Shown here: positions 1-5,953 of the stretch, in pieces | Layout: every line of letters starts with the position of its first letter | Position numbering within the stretch: position 1 is the first letter of the stretch | Assembly (NCBI GenBank): GCA_902489255.1 | Contig: CABTZF010000037.1 | Span: forward strand, 1 to 6,619 | Direction: 5' to 3' | From: an uncultured Peptoniphilus sp. | Lineage (GTDB): Bacteria; Bacillota; Clostridia; Tissierellales; Peptoniphilaceae | DNA length: 6,619 nucleotides | Notes under the pieces: generated by a model | Databases searched by the model: none | Seen by the model: the letters and a program-made list of their open reading frames with translations, nothing else | Told to the model about the DNA's origin: nothing | Translations under genes and position numbers: made by a program

Positions 1-1425
1 ATGGCAACAAATGTATTTGCTTCATCAGCAAATAATAACTCAAAAGTCAGCCCTAAAGAATGGCAAGAATGGTTTAATGGTCTAAGTAAAGAGGAACAAT
101 TAAGTGTAAACTATGAGCCAAGTCAAGTTTTAAAAGCACTTAGTGCTAATGAAGTTTCAAAAGTTAATATTGACGACAAATATGAAACAAAAACCTTTTT
201 GACAGAACTACAGAACCTATATCCGACCATGGAAAAAAAGTCTATAAATCAATATATATCATCTTATATTGAGATTTTCAATATGTACAGGGGTATGTAT
301 CCAAATCTTTCAAATAAGGCTATCGCAGAAAAAGCAAAAGCGAATGTGTTGAATAAGATAGAGTATATGATTGATGATTCAAAGTATGAAGCTAAGGATA
401 TTATAATCCGCTCAGCTAAAGAACCTGATGGGTATGAAGCTATTGTCGACTATATAAATAAAAATATCAAGCCTAATTACTACGCTACTTTGGACACGAC
501 AGAAGAAAATATAAATATTCTAAAAAGACATATTAATAGTTTACCAAACGAAGTCAAAGAATCAGCATTGTTATATATTGAGGATATGGAATCAAGTGAA
601 GAGATTTATGCAGTAGAGTGTAAAATAAATTATTTTGGAGAAGATATCCAAGCTTTTTATGTTAAAGATGAATTATTCATTAAATTAAGAGATTTTCTAG
701 ATTTTTTTGACATACAAAATGATAGTTTTGTAAAATATGATGGTAAATCTAATAGTGTGGTCCTAAATATTCAACCAGAGATCTTAAAGATACAAGATTC
801 CATCAAAATAAAACCTGTAAAGCAAGATGGGAAAATAAAACTTTTTAAATCAAGTCATAAATTGATTGTTTCTTCAGAAGAAAATAAAGATAATGGGAAG
901 AAACATGAAATTAAAGGAATGCAGATGTACTTGATTAATGGGGCTAACTATATGGCAATAAAAGAAATTAGTGAAATTTATAAAATTCCAATGAGTCAAA
1001 AGAGCGAATATATAACTCTAAACACGAATGAAATAAGTGAAATAAATGATAAAAAATTTATAATTGATAACAAGGCGATTAGGTATCAAGGTATAAACGT
1101 AGATGTAATTACAGATGAGGAGTTAAATACTGAATCTTTTATTTTAGTGGGTAAGTTGAAAGAAGATATATTAGATACAATCACAAAAAACATTACGAGT
1201 CAAGAACCAAAAGACCCGCTAAAAAACGCACCATATAAGAGAACAGTTATAGTAACAATAAAAGATGCTAAGAATGATGATATAATATTCACATTTATTC
1301 CAGAAAACAAAATCGGAGATAAATACTATGTATCATATGGAGTAGATCATGGTAAAACTAAATATAAAAATCTTAGTATTAATGTAGGAGAAAAGATATT
1401 AGATTTGCTAAATAGTTCTAAATAA
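1..1425 (+). CDS. Secreted-type protein with copper-amine-oxidase N-terminal-like segments (474 codons, possibly 5'-partial)
   Basis: The frame is open from the first base to TAA at 1423-1425. Two stretches (about residues 204-257 and 304-341) share the pattern of copper amine oxidase N-terminal-like domains: a short beta strand, then residues such as 'YVKDELFIKLRDF' followed by 'VKYDGKSNSVVL', and again 'YLINGANYMAIKEI'. In clostridial relatives such domains are non-catalytic and occur on exported or cell-wall proteins. The N-terminal ~190 residues are helical and charged and not recognised. The first residues (MATNVFASSANN) look like the end of a signal peptide (VFA or ASSA before a polar region) without its hydrophobic core, so the real start is probably upstream of the window; an internal Met happening to be at base 1 would explain this. 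No Shine-Dalgarno can be seen. No enzyme function is implied. Confidence is high that it codes, moderate for the domain name. Confidence 0.75.
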   Translation: MATNVFASSANNNSKVSPKEWQEWFNGLSKEEQLSVNYEPSQVLKALSANEVSKVNIDDKYETKTFLTELQNLYPTMEKKSINQYISSYIEIFNMYRGMYPNLSNKAIAEKAKANVLNKIEYMIDDSKYEAKDIIIRSAKEPDGYEAIVDYINKNIKPNYYATLDTTEENINILKRHINSLPNEVKESALLYIEDMESSEEIYAVECKINYFGEDIQAFYVKDELFIKLRDFLDFFDIQNDSFVKYDGKSNSVVLNIQPEILKIQDSIKIKPVKQDGKIKLFKSSHKLIVSSEENKDNGKKHEIKGMQMYLINGANYMAIKEISEIYKIPMSQKSEYITLNTNEISEINDKKFIIDNKAIRYQGINVDVITDEELNTESFILVGKLKEDILDTITKNITSQEPKDPLKNAPYKRTVIVTIKDAKNDDIIFTFIPENKIGDKYYVSYGVDHGKTKYKNLSINVGEKILDLLNSSK

Positions 1426-1556
1426 AATCAATCGACCAATTAGCAAGAGAAGTTATTAGAGGAAATTGGGGAAATGGAGAAGAGAGGAAGAGGAGATTAA
1501 CTCAAGCTGGATATGATAATTATGCAATTCAGAAAAGAGTGAACCAACTATTATAA
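1422..1556 (+). pseudogene. Orphan Cpl-7 cell-wall-binding repeat, remnant of a phage endolysin
   Basis: This frame (different from the preceding gene) is open only from the stop at 1419-1421 to TAA at 1554-1556. It encodes about 44 residues that match one complete Cpl-7 (CW_7) repeat: 'SIDQLAREVIRGNWGNG', then 'RRLTQAGYDNYAIQKRVNQLL'. The repeat's typical features are visible: A-R-E-V-I-x-G-x-W-G-N-G, a basic stretch, A-G-Y-D, and V-Q/I-Q-x-x-V-N. In lysins such as pneumococcal phage Cp-7 these repeats sit at the C-terminus and bind peptidoglycan. No ATG, GTG or TTG precedes it and no catalytic domain is present, so it is the 3' end of a lost lysin or hydrolase. It starts two bases after the neighbouring gene's stop, which suggests a recombination joint there. 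Confidence 0.8.
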
Positions 1557-1569
1557 TATGGGAGTAAGA

Positions 1570-1602
1570 AGCCTGTGCCGATTTTGGTGCAGGCTATTTT
1601 CC
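1570..1602 (+). terminator. Rho-independent terminator behind the Cpl-7 fragment
   Basis: A 10-bp stem (AGCCTGTGCC, 1570-1579, with GGTGCAGGCT, 1586-1595, including two G-U pairs) encloses the 6-base loop GATTTT and is followed by ATTTTCCC. It stands 14 bases behind the lysin stop and would end transcripts from the 1-1556 region. Confidence 0.75.
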
Positions 1603-1663
1603 CTTAAACTTCCAAGTCATAAGGAAATAATAAGATTTAAAATCATTCTTCTCTTTTATCTAG

Positions 1664-1698
1664 GATAAGCTTAAAGACTAAGATTTTTAAGCCTTATC
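1664..1698. repeat. Imperfect inverted repeat
   Basis: GATAAGCTTAAA (1664-1675) pairs with TTTAAGCCTTATC (1686-1698) apart from one bulged base, with a 10-base loop. It lies between the lysin terminator and the next gene fragment. The bases behind it are only moderately T-rich, so a terminator role is possible but weak; it could also be an end sequence of a lost element. Confidence 0.4.
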
Positions 1699-1709
1699 TT
1701 CTTCACTCA

Positions 1710-1886
1710 TTTAAGATAGTTAATGATGATTATGGTATCGACTTATCTATTGAGATAGACAAGGCAGTCAAGCGTGGAGAGAAACCAAGTGTAATAGCAC
1801 AGATTAAAAAATACCAAGATCAACAAGAAAAATACGAAAAGAAAAAAAAGAAAATAAAAGATAATTATAGGAATGAGGAAAGGTGA
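1710..1886 (+). pseudogene. Start-less C-terminal fragment, probably from a mobile-element protein
   Basis: The frame is open from 1641 to TGA at 1884-1886 but has no ATG, GTG or TTG. From about 1710 it reads like a genuine protein end: 'FKIVNDDYGIDLSIEIDKA', 'KRGEKPSVIAQIKKYQ', then a lysine- and glutamate-rich tail. The 'YGID...E..KA...G.KPSV' pattern recalls tails of accessory proteins in clostridial conjugative or mobilisable elements, but I cannot name the family. A Shine-Dalgarno-like stretch (GAGGAAAGG, 1875-1883) overlaps its end and leads to ATG TTT TAA at 1888, which is not a gene. Best read as the 3' end of a deleted gene. Confidence 0.45.
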
Positions 1887-1935
1887 GATGTTTTAATTTT
1901 ATTAGGGAAATTTTAAGCACCATAGGGAGCTGATA

Positions 1936-1964
1936 GTGAAAAAACGCCTAAATACTGATATAAT
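1936..1964 (+). promoter_or_regulatory. Candidate promoter for the 2050 gene
   Basis: A perfect -10 hexamer TATAAT (1959-1964) carries the extended TG motif (TGATATAAT from 1956). A 17-base spacer separates it from GTGAAA (1936-1941), a 4-of-6 match to TTGACA. Transcription would begin near 1971, about 80 bases before the start codon. A second TATAAT at 2022-2027 is closer to the gene but lacks a recognisable -35. Confidence 0.45.
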
Positions 1965-2049
1965 ATTAAAATAAACAAAGAAAGTTTAAAGCAGCCAAGT
2001 AAATTATTTTCGAATAAATTATATAATGCACATGAATGGGGGGACTGAC

Positions 2050-3528
2050 ATGAAGCAGAAACTAAAATTTTTAGTTGATTACATAATATTAGTTTTATAC
2101 TTAATTTGTATGTATATTTTATTGAAACTTTGTAAGTTTGGAGGAACATATTATTGGCTTAGAATTATGTTGCCTTTTGTGATTTTACTAATTATCTTAC
2201 TATTAGTCAGATTAATATTAAGACATAGAGGGTATCGTGCAAGTTATTTTAAATTCCGTTTAGTTTTATTTATTGCTATAAGCCTAGTGTTTGGAGGGAT
2301 GATAATACACACAGCAATTCCTTATAATGGGGCTTTATCTTGGAAAATTGATGATTTCTTAAATCATAAAAAGATAAAATTCATTCATAATAATATTTAT
2401 GAAAATGGTATTGATGGATTGATAAACGATATAGGAGAAAAAAATTCTTTACCAGAAAAAATTTATGTATCAGATGATTTCTATATTGAGTTTACAGAGG
2501 ATGGAACAATTACGAATATAGAAACAATGTTATATGGAGAAAATGATAAGGTACAGTTGAAAGGTTTTTTAATTACCTATGACTATAAGAAAGATAGTAA
2601 AATAAATGTATGGCTTAATGAAGGGGAAGGTCTTAGTATTAATTCGGATAAGTTATTAAATCCTTTTTTCGCAATTCTTAAGCAATCCGATTACAGAAAA
2701 CAAGTTCATAATTGGGAGAATATAAAACAAAATCAAACATATTCTTTTTTATATTCAGGAAAAGAAAAAGTTAATTCAGAAAAAGGACTCTTTATATTAG
2801 ATGGAGATGCAGATGGTGATGGAAAATATAATACAGGATTGACGCCTTCTATGTTATCAAGAGGAGGAGAATTTAGTGGGTATATGGCTTCTCTTTATAT
2901 AAAAAACAATGAAGATATATCTTCATTTAAGTATCTAATGGAGCCACAATATATATCACCGGAAATACTTGAGAATGAACATAATAGCGAAATACTTGAA
3001 GATGCAAAGAGTTCAAGAAGATGGATTACAGATGAAAATAATGGTACGGTATATACCTTTGTTTTAGATGATAAAAAAATAGGATATAGACTTGTGGTTG
3101 TAGATGCTGCTGCCGGTTCAAGGTTCTATGCATTTGAAAAATCGATTGATAGTGGGGAAAATTGGAAAGTTATCAACAAAGATCCTTTTATGGATGAAAC
3201 CGGATCAGCTGAAGGAATAATATTCTTTTCAAATGATTTTGGTTTTATTGGAATTCAGGGAGCATCTGGACAGTACTCTCAAATATATAGTACAAAAGAT
3301 GGAGGTCTTACCTTTAGACAAGTTAATTTACCTATGGATAAGGTAAAAGATATACCCAAAGAAGGAAAAGAAATCGGACTAAAATTGGATGATTATAAGT
3401 ATCTTTCTATGCCTGAAAGTAAGGGGAATAAATTATATATTACTGTTACATCAGGAGAGTATGAATCCAATGGAATTCAATTTTATTCTGAAGATGCTGG
3501 AGAAAGTTGGAATGTTTTAACGAAATAA
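2050..3528 (+). CDS. Three-helix membrane protein with an extracytoplasmic Asp-box (BNR/sialidase-like) domain
   Basis: This is a complete gene of 492 residues. ATG at 2050 is preferred because a G-run (2038-2043) stands six bases before it; the earlier in-frame ATG at 2026 overlaps a TATAAT and has no ribosome site. Three hydrophobic helices (about 9-28, 36-57, 70-90) are followed by a ~400-residue hydrophilic, beta-rich part, probably outside the cell. Three Asp-box motifs (S-x-D-x-G-x-x-W/F) are visible at residues 365-372 (SIDSGENW), 414-422 (STKDGGLTF) and 480-487 (SEDAGESW). They mark beta-propeller blades like those of sialidases, but Asp boxes are structural, and I see no catalytic sialidase residues, so enzyme activity should not be assumed. 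Residues 251-258 (DGDADGDG) resemble a calcium-binding loop. It may be a surface sensor, adhesin or immunity-like protein; the family is otherwise unknown to me. Confidence 0.75.
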   Translation: MKQKLKFLVDYIILVLYLICMYILLKLCKFGGTYYWLRIMLPFVILLIILLLVRLILRHRGYRASYFKFRLVLFIAISLVFGGMIIHTAIPYNGALSWKIDDFLNHKKIKFIHNNIYENGIDGLINDIGEKNSLPEKIYVSDDFYIEFTEDGTITNIETMLYGENDKVQLKGFLITYDYKKDSKINVWLNEGEGLSINSDKLLNPFFAILKQSDYRKQVHNWENIKQNQTYSFLYSGKEKVNSEKGLFILDGDADGDGKYNTGLTPSMLSRGGEFSGYMASLYIKNNEDISSFKYLMEPQYISPEILENEHNSEILEDAKSSRRWITDENNGTVYTFVLDDKKIGYRLVVVDAAAGSRFYAFEKSIDSGENWKVINKDPFMDETGSAEGIIFFSNDFGFIGIQGASGQYSQIYSTKDGGLTFRQVNLPMDKVKDIPKEGKEIGLKLDDYKYLSMPESKGNKLYITVTSGEYESNGIQFYSEDAGESWNVLTK

Positions 3529-3760
3529 AAAATTTGAACTTGAGAATGATTTAGGTAGAATAAATGAAAAACCTCTCCATCCGTATTCCGGATTAGAGTG
3601 AACCCACAAAGTTGGACCAAGAAATCCAAATAGAAGTGACGATATGATTGTTAGCTTTTATATAGACGCAATAGCGAATAATGAGAGTTTTAAAGAAATA
3701 ATCTCTGAAGGAAGGGTAAAGTTCTTAGCTGATAGGGTTAAAGAAATATACTCTCTATAA
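3521..3760 (+). pseudogene. Start-less C-terminal fragment with an internal TGA
   Basis: Right behind the 2050 gene, in another frame, an open stretch begins after the stop at 3518-3520. It reads about 24 codons ending 'KPLHPYSGLE', a TGA at 3598-3600, then 'THKVGPRNPNRSDDM' and on to TAA at 3758-3760, ending 'FLADRVKEIYSL'. The sequence on both sides of the TGA reads as one protein, so the TGA probably replaced a TGG (Trp). A 38-residue stretch could begin at ATG 3644 but has no Shine-Dalgarno. It has the look of the 3' end of a larger gene whose front is missing. The family is not recognised. Confidence 0.45.
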
Positions 3761-3779
3761 TTAAATGATACCAATAGAA

Positions 3780-3820
3780 AAAAGGTTGTAATTTTTCAAA
3801 ATTATGACCTTTTATTTTTT
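3780..3820 (+). terminator. Long-stem terminator
   Basis: A 16-bp stem (3780-3795 with 3798-3813, two G-U pairs at its middle) is followed by ATTTTTT. The outer arms are A-rich and T-rich, so it may work on both strands. It closes the 2050-3760 transcription unit. Confidence 0.7.
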
Positions 3821-3920
3821 ATGCCTACATTTCTAACGCTATATTTCTCCTTACATATATTAGAGATTATAAACTTTACTCAAAACTACTCCCTTTGTCC
3901 TAAGGAATATAGGGGAAAGT

Positions 3921-3949
3921 AAAACAAGGTTAAAAATAGCCTTGATTTC
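3921..3949 (+). terminator. Weak leader hairpin or attenuator before the SHOCT-like gene
   Basis: CAAGGT (3925-3930) pairs with GCCTTG (3939-3944) around the loop TAAAAATA, and the flanking AAA/TTT extends the stem past one mismatch; ATTTCTTT follows. It stands about 15 bases before the Shine-Dalgarno of the next gene, where it could attenuate transcription. The 3821-3920 stretch otherwise shows nothing recognisable. Confidence 0.35.
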
Positions 3950-3962
3950 TTTGCCTGTGATA

Positions 3963-3978
3963 AAGGAGGTGGAGCATT
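3963..3978 (+). promoter_or_regulatory. Strong Shine-Dalgarno placed in front of ATT
   Basis: AAAGGAGGTGGAGC puts a near-perfect AGGAGG (3964-3969) six bases before ATT at 3976-3978. ATT is in frame with the small gene that follows, whereas the first conventional start in that frame (TTG 3991) is 21 bases from the AGGAGG. The ancestral start was most likely ATG at 3976, now changed in its third base. Confidence 0.6.
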
Positions 3979-3990
3979 AGAGTAGAAAAG

Positions 3991-4185
3991 TTGGAAGGCA
4001 GAAAAGAAATTTTAAAAACTGAATATACAGAGAGAGATTTAAAGGCAGAGCTTAACTTTTATCTATCAGATAAGTTCATCCAGGATCTCTTTCTTTTAGA
4101 TGAAATCAGTCTTGAAGAATATAGGAAAATTAGAAGAGAAAACATTAAAAAATTAAGACCTATTCTTTCAGATTTATTGCTATAA
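3991..4185 (+). CDS. Small SHOCT-like protein of a recombinase module, start codon damaged
   Basis: The gene ends at TAA 4183-4185. It encodes 64 residues from TTG 3991, or 69 from ATT 3976, which the ribosome site favours. The C-terminal part, 'LFLLDEISLEEYRKIRREN', has the pattern of SHOCT short domains (helix, L-x-x-G/E-x-I-S/T-x-E-E-Y/F, basic helix). Small proteins of this type are commonly encoded directly ahead of the large serine recombinases of clostridial integrative elements and Tn4451-like transposons, and a recombinase remnant does follow here after 59 bases. Their function is not settled; they are thought to belong to the recombination module. With ATT or TTG as start, expression would be low, and the neighbour is broken, so the gene is probably decaying. 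Confidence 0.6.
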   Translation: MEGRKEILKTEYTERDLKAELNFYLSDKFIQDLFLLDEISLEEYRKIRRENIKKLRPILSDLLL

Positions 4186-4230
4186 GACTTGATAAATACT
4201 CACTTGTACGGGAATATAGCACTAGCAGAA

Positions 4231-4889
4231 AGGAGGTTGAATGGATGAAAAAGATAACAAAAATATAAGCGAATCAAAAAGAAGAATCTACATTAAGATT
4301 TGCTGCCTATGCAAGAGTATCGACAGATGATGAGAAAAATGGAGTAATAGATTTACCACACCTTGCAGTTACGACTTTAAGTTATTATCAACTGACTATA
4401 AATCCAGGCTCATGGAATGGATGGGCGGGAGATTTAGTATCTGCATATTCTCTAGTAAGAAATTTCAAAAATAAATATAAAGATTGTAATTTAAATATTA
4501 TTGCTAGAGCGTATATTGGTGGAGAATATGCGGAAAAAGATTTACCATACGAACCAATAAATGATAAAAATAGATGCAACTATACAGATTTATGTACTGA
4601 TGGATATGCAATATTATTAGCATCCTATCTTAAAAAACACAACGGAAAACTAGATTCTGCATTTAGAGAAACTTTTATAAATAACAAAGGAAGACAATTT
4701 GCAGCAATATTGTCAGATATAGGGGCAAAAAAAGATGTAAGTGAAATAAAGAATAAGGTTACGAGTGTAGTAAATAAAGTATTAGTAAAATGGTTAACAA
4801 TATTTGAAAATGAATTCACTGATAGTCCTGAAGAAGTAAAAGAAGCCTGTATTGAAACTTTTTCTAAGTGGCTTTATTTAAGTATATAG
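4231..4889 (+). pseudogene. Serine-recombinase N-terminus with a premature stop, joined in frame to an unrecognised ~180-residue domain
   Basis: AGGAGG (4231-4236) stands eight bases before ATG 4245. The reading is MKKITKI, TAA (4266-4268), then 'ANQKEESTLRFAAYARVSTD' to about 4337. This is the start of a large serine recombinase (resolvase domain): Y-A-R-V-S with the catalytic serine at codon 26, TCG 4320. Relatives have Glu where the TAA stands, so one base change explains it. Near 4335-4350 the recombinase ends and the same frame continues, open, to TAG 4887-4889 with unrelated sequence: 'VIDLPHLAVTTLSYY', 'GSWNGWAGDLVSAYS', 'NYTDLCTDGYAILLA' and a helical C-terminus. The frame after the TAA (206 codons) has no ATG or GTG and only a late TTG, so the second part has no start of its own. 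Its D-x-P-H, W-A-G-D and D-x-x-x-D-G motifs look like those of a globular, possibly catalytic domain. I cannot name it; an exported hydrolase or toxin end is a guess. Confidence 0.65.
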
Positions 4890-4902
4890 ACTAAATTTTA
4901 TA

Positions 4903-4945
4903 TAAAAAAAATAATTGAGTACTAAATGCTTAGTACTCAATTATT
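4903..4945 (-). terminator. Hairpin terminator that includes the last codons of the minus-strand gene
   Basis: A perfect 16-bp inverted repeat (4910-4925 with 4930-4945) has the loop ATGC. On the minus strand it is followed by a run of T (plus-strand A-tract 4904-4912), so it chiefly ends the minus-strand gene, whose stop and final codons form one arm. It may also slow plus-strand transcripts of the 4269-4889 frame. Confidence 0.75.
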
Positions 4946-5295
4946 CTAATAGCAGGTTTATTATAGTCTCTTCCTTTAAATGTTAATTTCACATGGTGAT
5001 CATCAATCCAAGTAACAGAATATGCTGCATCATCAGAGGAGATTGCATCTCCTTCATCTTCTCCAAGCTCACATCCAGAATATATTAGTTTGAAAGAATC
5101 TGGATATTTTATATATATCTTACTATCTGAACCTCTAAGATCTGATCTGGTTTTTGATATCAATTTCACATTTGAAGGGGAGCTAGGTTTTAGTTCATAA
5201 GTAATTGGACGCAAAAGCATATAAATTATTATAGCAAATACTATCAAGATTTTAAATAAAGTTATTATTAATTTTTTAAATTTACTATTATTCAT
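4930..5295 (-). CDS. Small single-pass membrane protein, extracytoplasmic C-terminal domain
   Basis: This is a complete minus-strand gene of 121 residues. ATG at 5295-5293 is chosen because AAAGTGG stands nine bases before it; an in-frame TTG three codons earlier would fall inside that spacing. Lysines precede one hydrophobic helix (about 9-28), an uncleaved anchor rather than a signal peptide. A ~90-residue, mostly acidic domain follows, with 'KIYIKYPDSFKLIYSG', a glycine/aspartate-rich turn and 'YSVTWIDDHHVKLTFKG'. The W-x-D-D-x-x-V-x-L ending recalls small exported Gram-positive proteins such as DUF5412, but the match is weak. It has its own promoter and terminator and faces the preceding gene remnant. 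Function unknown; a membrane-bound immunity or accessory role fits the size and place but is not shown. Confidence 0.7.
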   Translation of the reverse strand: MNNSKFKKLIITLFKILIVFAIIIYMLLRPITYELKPSSPSNVKLISKTRSDLRGSDSKIYIKYPDSFKLIYSGCELGEDEGDAISSDDAAYSVTWIDDHHVKLTFKGRDYNKPAIRIIEY

Positions 5296-5300
5296 ATTAG

Positions 5301-5857
5301 ACAACCACTTTCTATATTTATAAAGTTTTAATTTACGTAAATAATAGCATAGATAGAAAATTATATCAAATTATACATGGAATCAGTGGTTTTACAATAG
5401 GTATTAGTAATGAAATTAGAGGTAAGTGGTTATTTTACAGCACAAAAGAACTTAATAATGATGGAACTTTAACCACTGCTTGCGAAGATGCAATTACTAA
5501 AATTACTAAAGATTCTCGCCTGAAAGTTGGAGGAGATAGGGTTAAAGATAGTATTACAGATATTGCTACATCAGTTAAGTCGGGGAATATTGCTTTGACA
5601 TAAATTTTCCTCTTCCTAACCAAGTAGAATTTAATATTGAAGTAACGTCAAAAGACTTATTACCAATTTCTGAAGAATTAGATGAATATATTACTGTTAT
5701 TGTAAAACATTTGATTACTTTTTACGATAATACTGTTAAGGAACACGTTATTTCCGAAGATGGACTTATATTTGGAGTAGCAGTTATAGGTGTTATAGCT
5801 ATTTGCATTTTTTTCCCTGAGTCAATTCTAACTATACCAGAATTATTAGGGGAGTAG
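5301..5857 (+). pseudogene. Start-less, frameshifted C-terminal fragment of an unknown protein with a hydrophobic end
   Basis: One frame is open from 5301 to TAA 5601-5603 and reads 'IDRKLYQIIHGISGF', 'IRGKWLFYSTKELNNDG', 'DRVKDSITDIATSVKSGN'. A second frame carries on to TAG 5855-5857: 'DINFPLPNQVEFNIEVTS', 'PISEELDEYITVIVKHL', then the hydrophobic 'LIFGVAVIGVIAICIFF'. Adding one T to TTT at 5594-5596 joins them as 'NIAFDINFPLP', so a single-base loss in a T-run (real or a sequencing error) divides one protein. No ATG, GTG or TTG start exists in the first frame until its last codons, so the 5' part is missing; the minus-strand gene and its promoter now occupy that side. The protein is not recognised. 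It could be a toxin or surface protein C-terminus. Confidence 0.55.
5341..5369 (-). promoter_or_regulatory. Good sigma-A-type promoter for the minus-strand membrane protein
   Basis: Reading the minus strand, TTGATA (plus 5369-5364) is followed by exactly 17 bases and TATTAT (plus 5346-5341). TGC just before the -10 gives an extended -10. Transcription would begin near 5334, leaving a leader of about 40 bases to the ATG at 5295. It lies inside the plus-strand gene fragment 5301-5857. Confidence 0.65.
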
Positions 5858-5881
5858 GTAAACTATCAGCAGTATAAATAA

Positions 5882-5911
5882 TTTCAATTTTATTTGCTTA
5901 TATGATACAAT
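5882..5911 (+). promoter_or_regulatory. Candidate promoter for the 5954 gene
   Basis: TTTCAA (5882-5887) and TACAAT (5906-5911) are 18 bases apart, each a 4- or 5-of-6 match to consensus. Transcription would start near 5918, about 36 bases before the start codon. The region is very AT-rich, so chance matches are easy. Confidence 0.35.
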
Positions 5912-5953
5912 TTTAAAAAGACATATTAAATATTTTAAAGGAGTGTATAGTAA

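Noticed and set aside
2026..2049. Earlier ATG (2026) as the start of the membrane protein
   Set aside because: It overlaps a TATAAT and has no ribosome site, whereas the ATG at 2050 has a G-run at the right distance.
1913..2149. Minus-strand open frame of 78 codons
   Set aside because: It overlaps the promoter region and the membrane-helix part of the 2050 gene; its composition is an antisense reflection of AT-rich DNA and it has no ribosome site.
2050..3528. Calling the Asp-box protein a sialidase
   Set aside because: Only structural Asp boxes are visible; the FRIP motif and catalytic arginine triad of sialidases were not found.
4241..4330. 29-codon frame from ATG 4241
   Set aside because: It is only four bases from AGGAGG and reads the recombinase start out of frame to no known product.
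4388..4819. Two minus-strand open frames (4388-4579 and 4625-4819)
   Set aside because: Both are shadows of the longer plus-strand frame 4269-4889, which has coherent protein-like sequence.
5435..5623. Minus-strand open frame of 62 codons
   Set aside because: It is antisense to the 5301-5603 fragment, with no Shine-Dalgarno or recognisable sequence.
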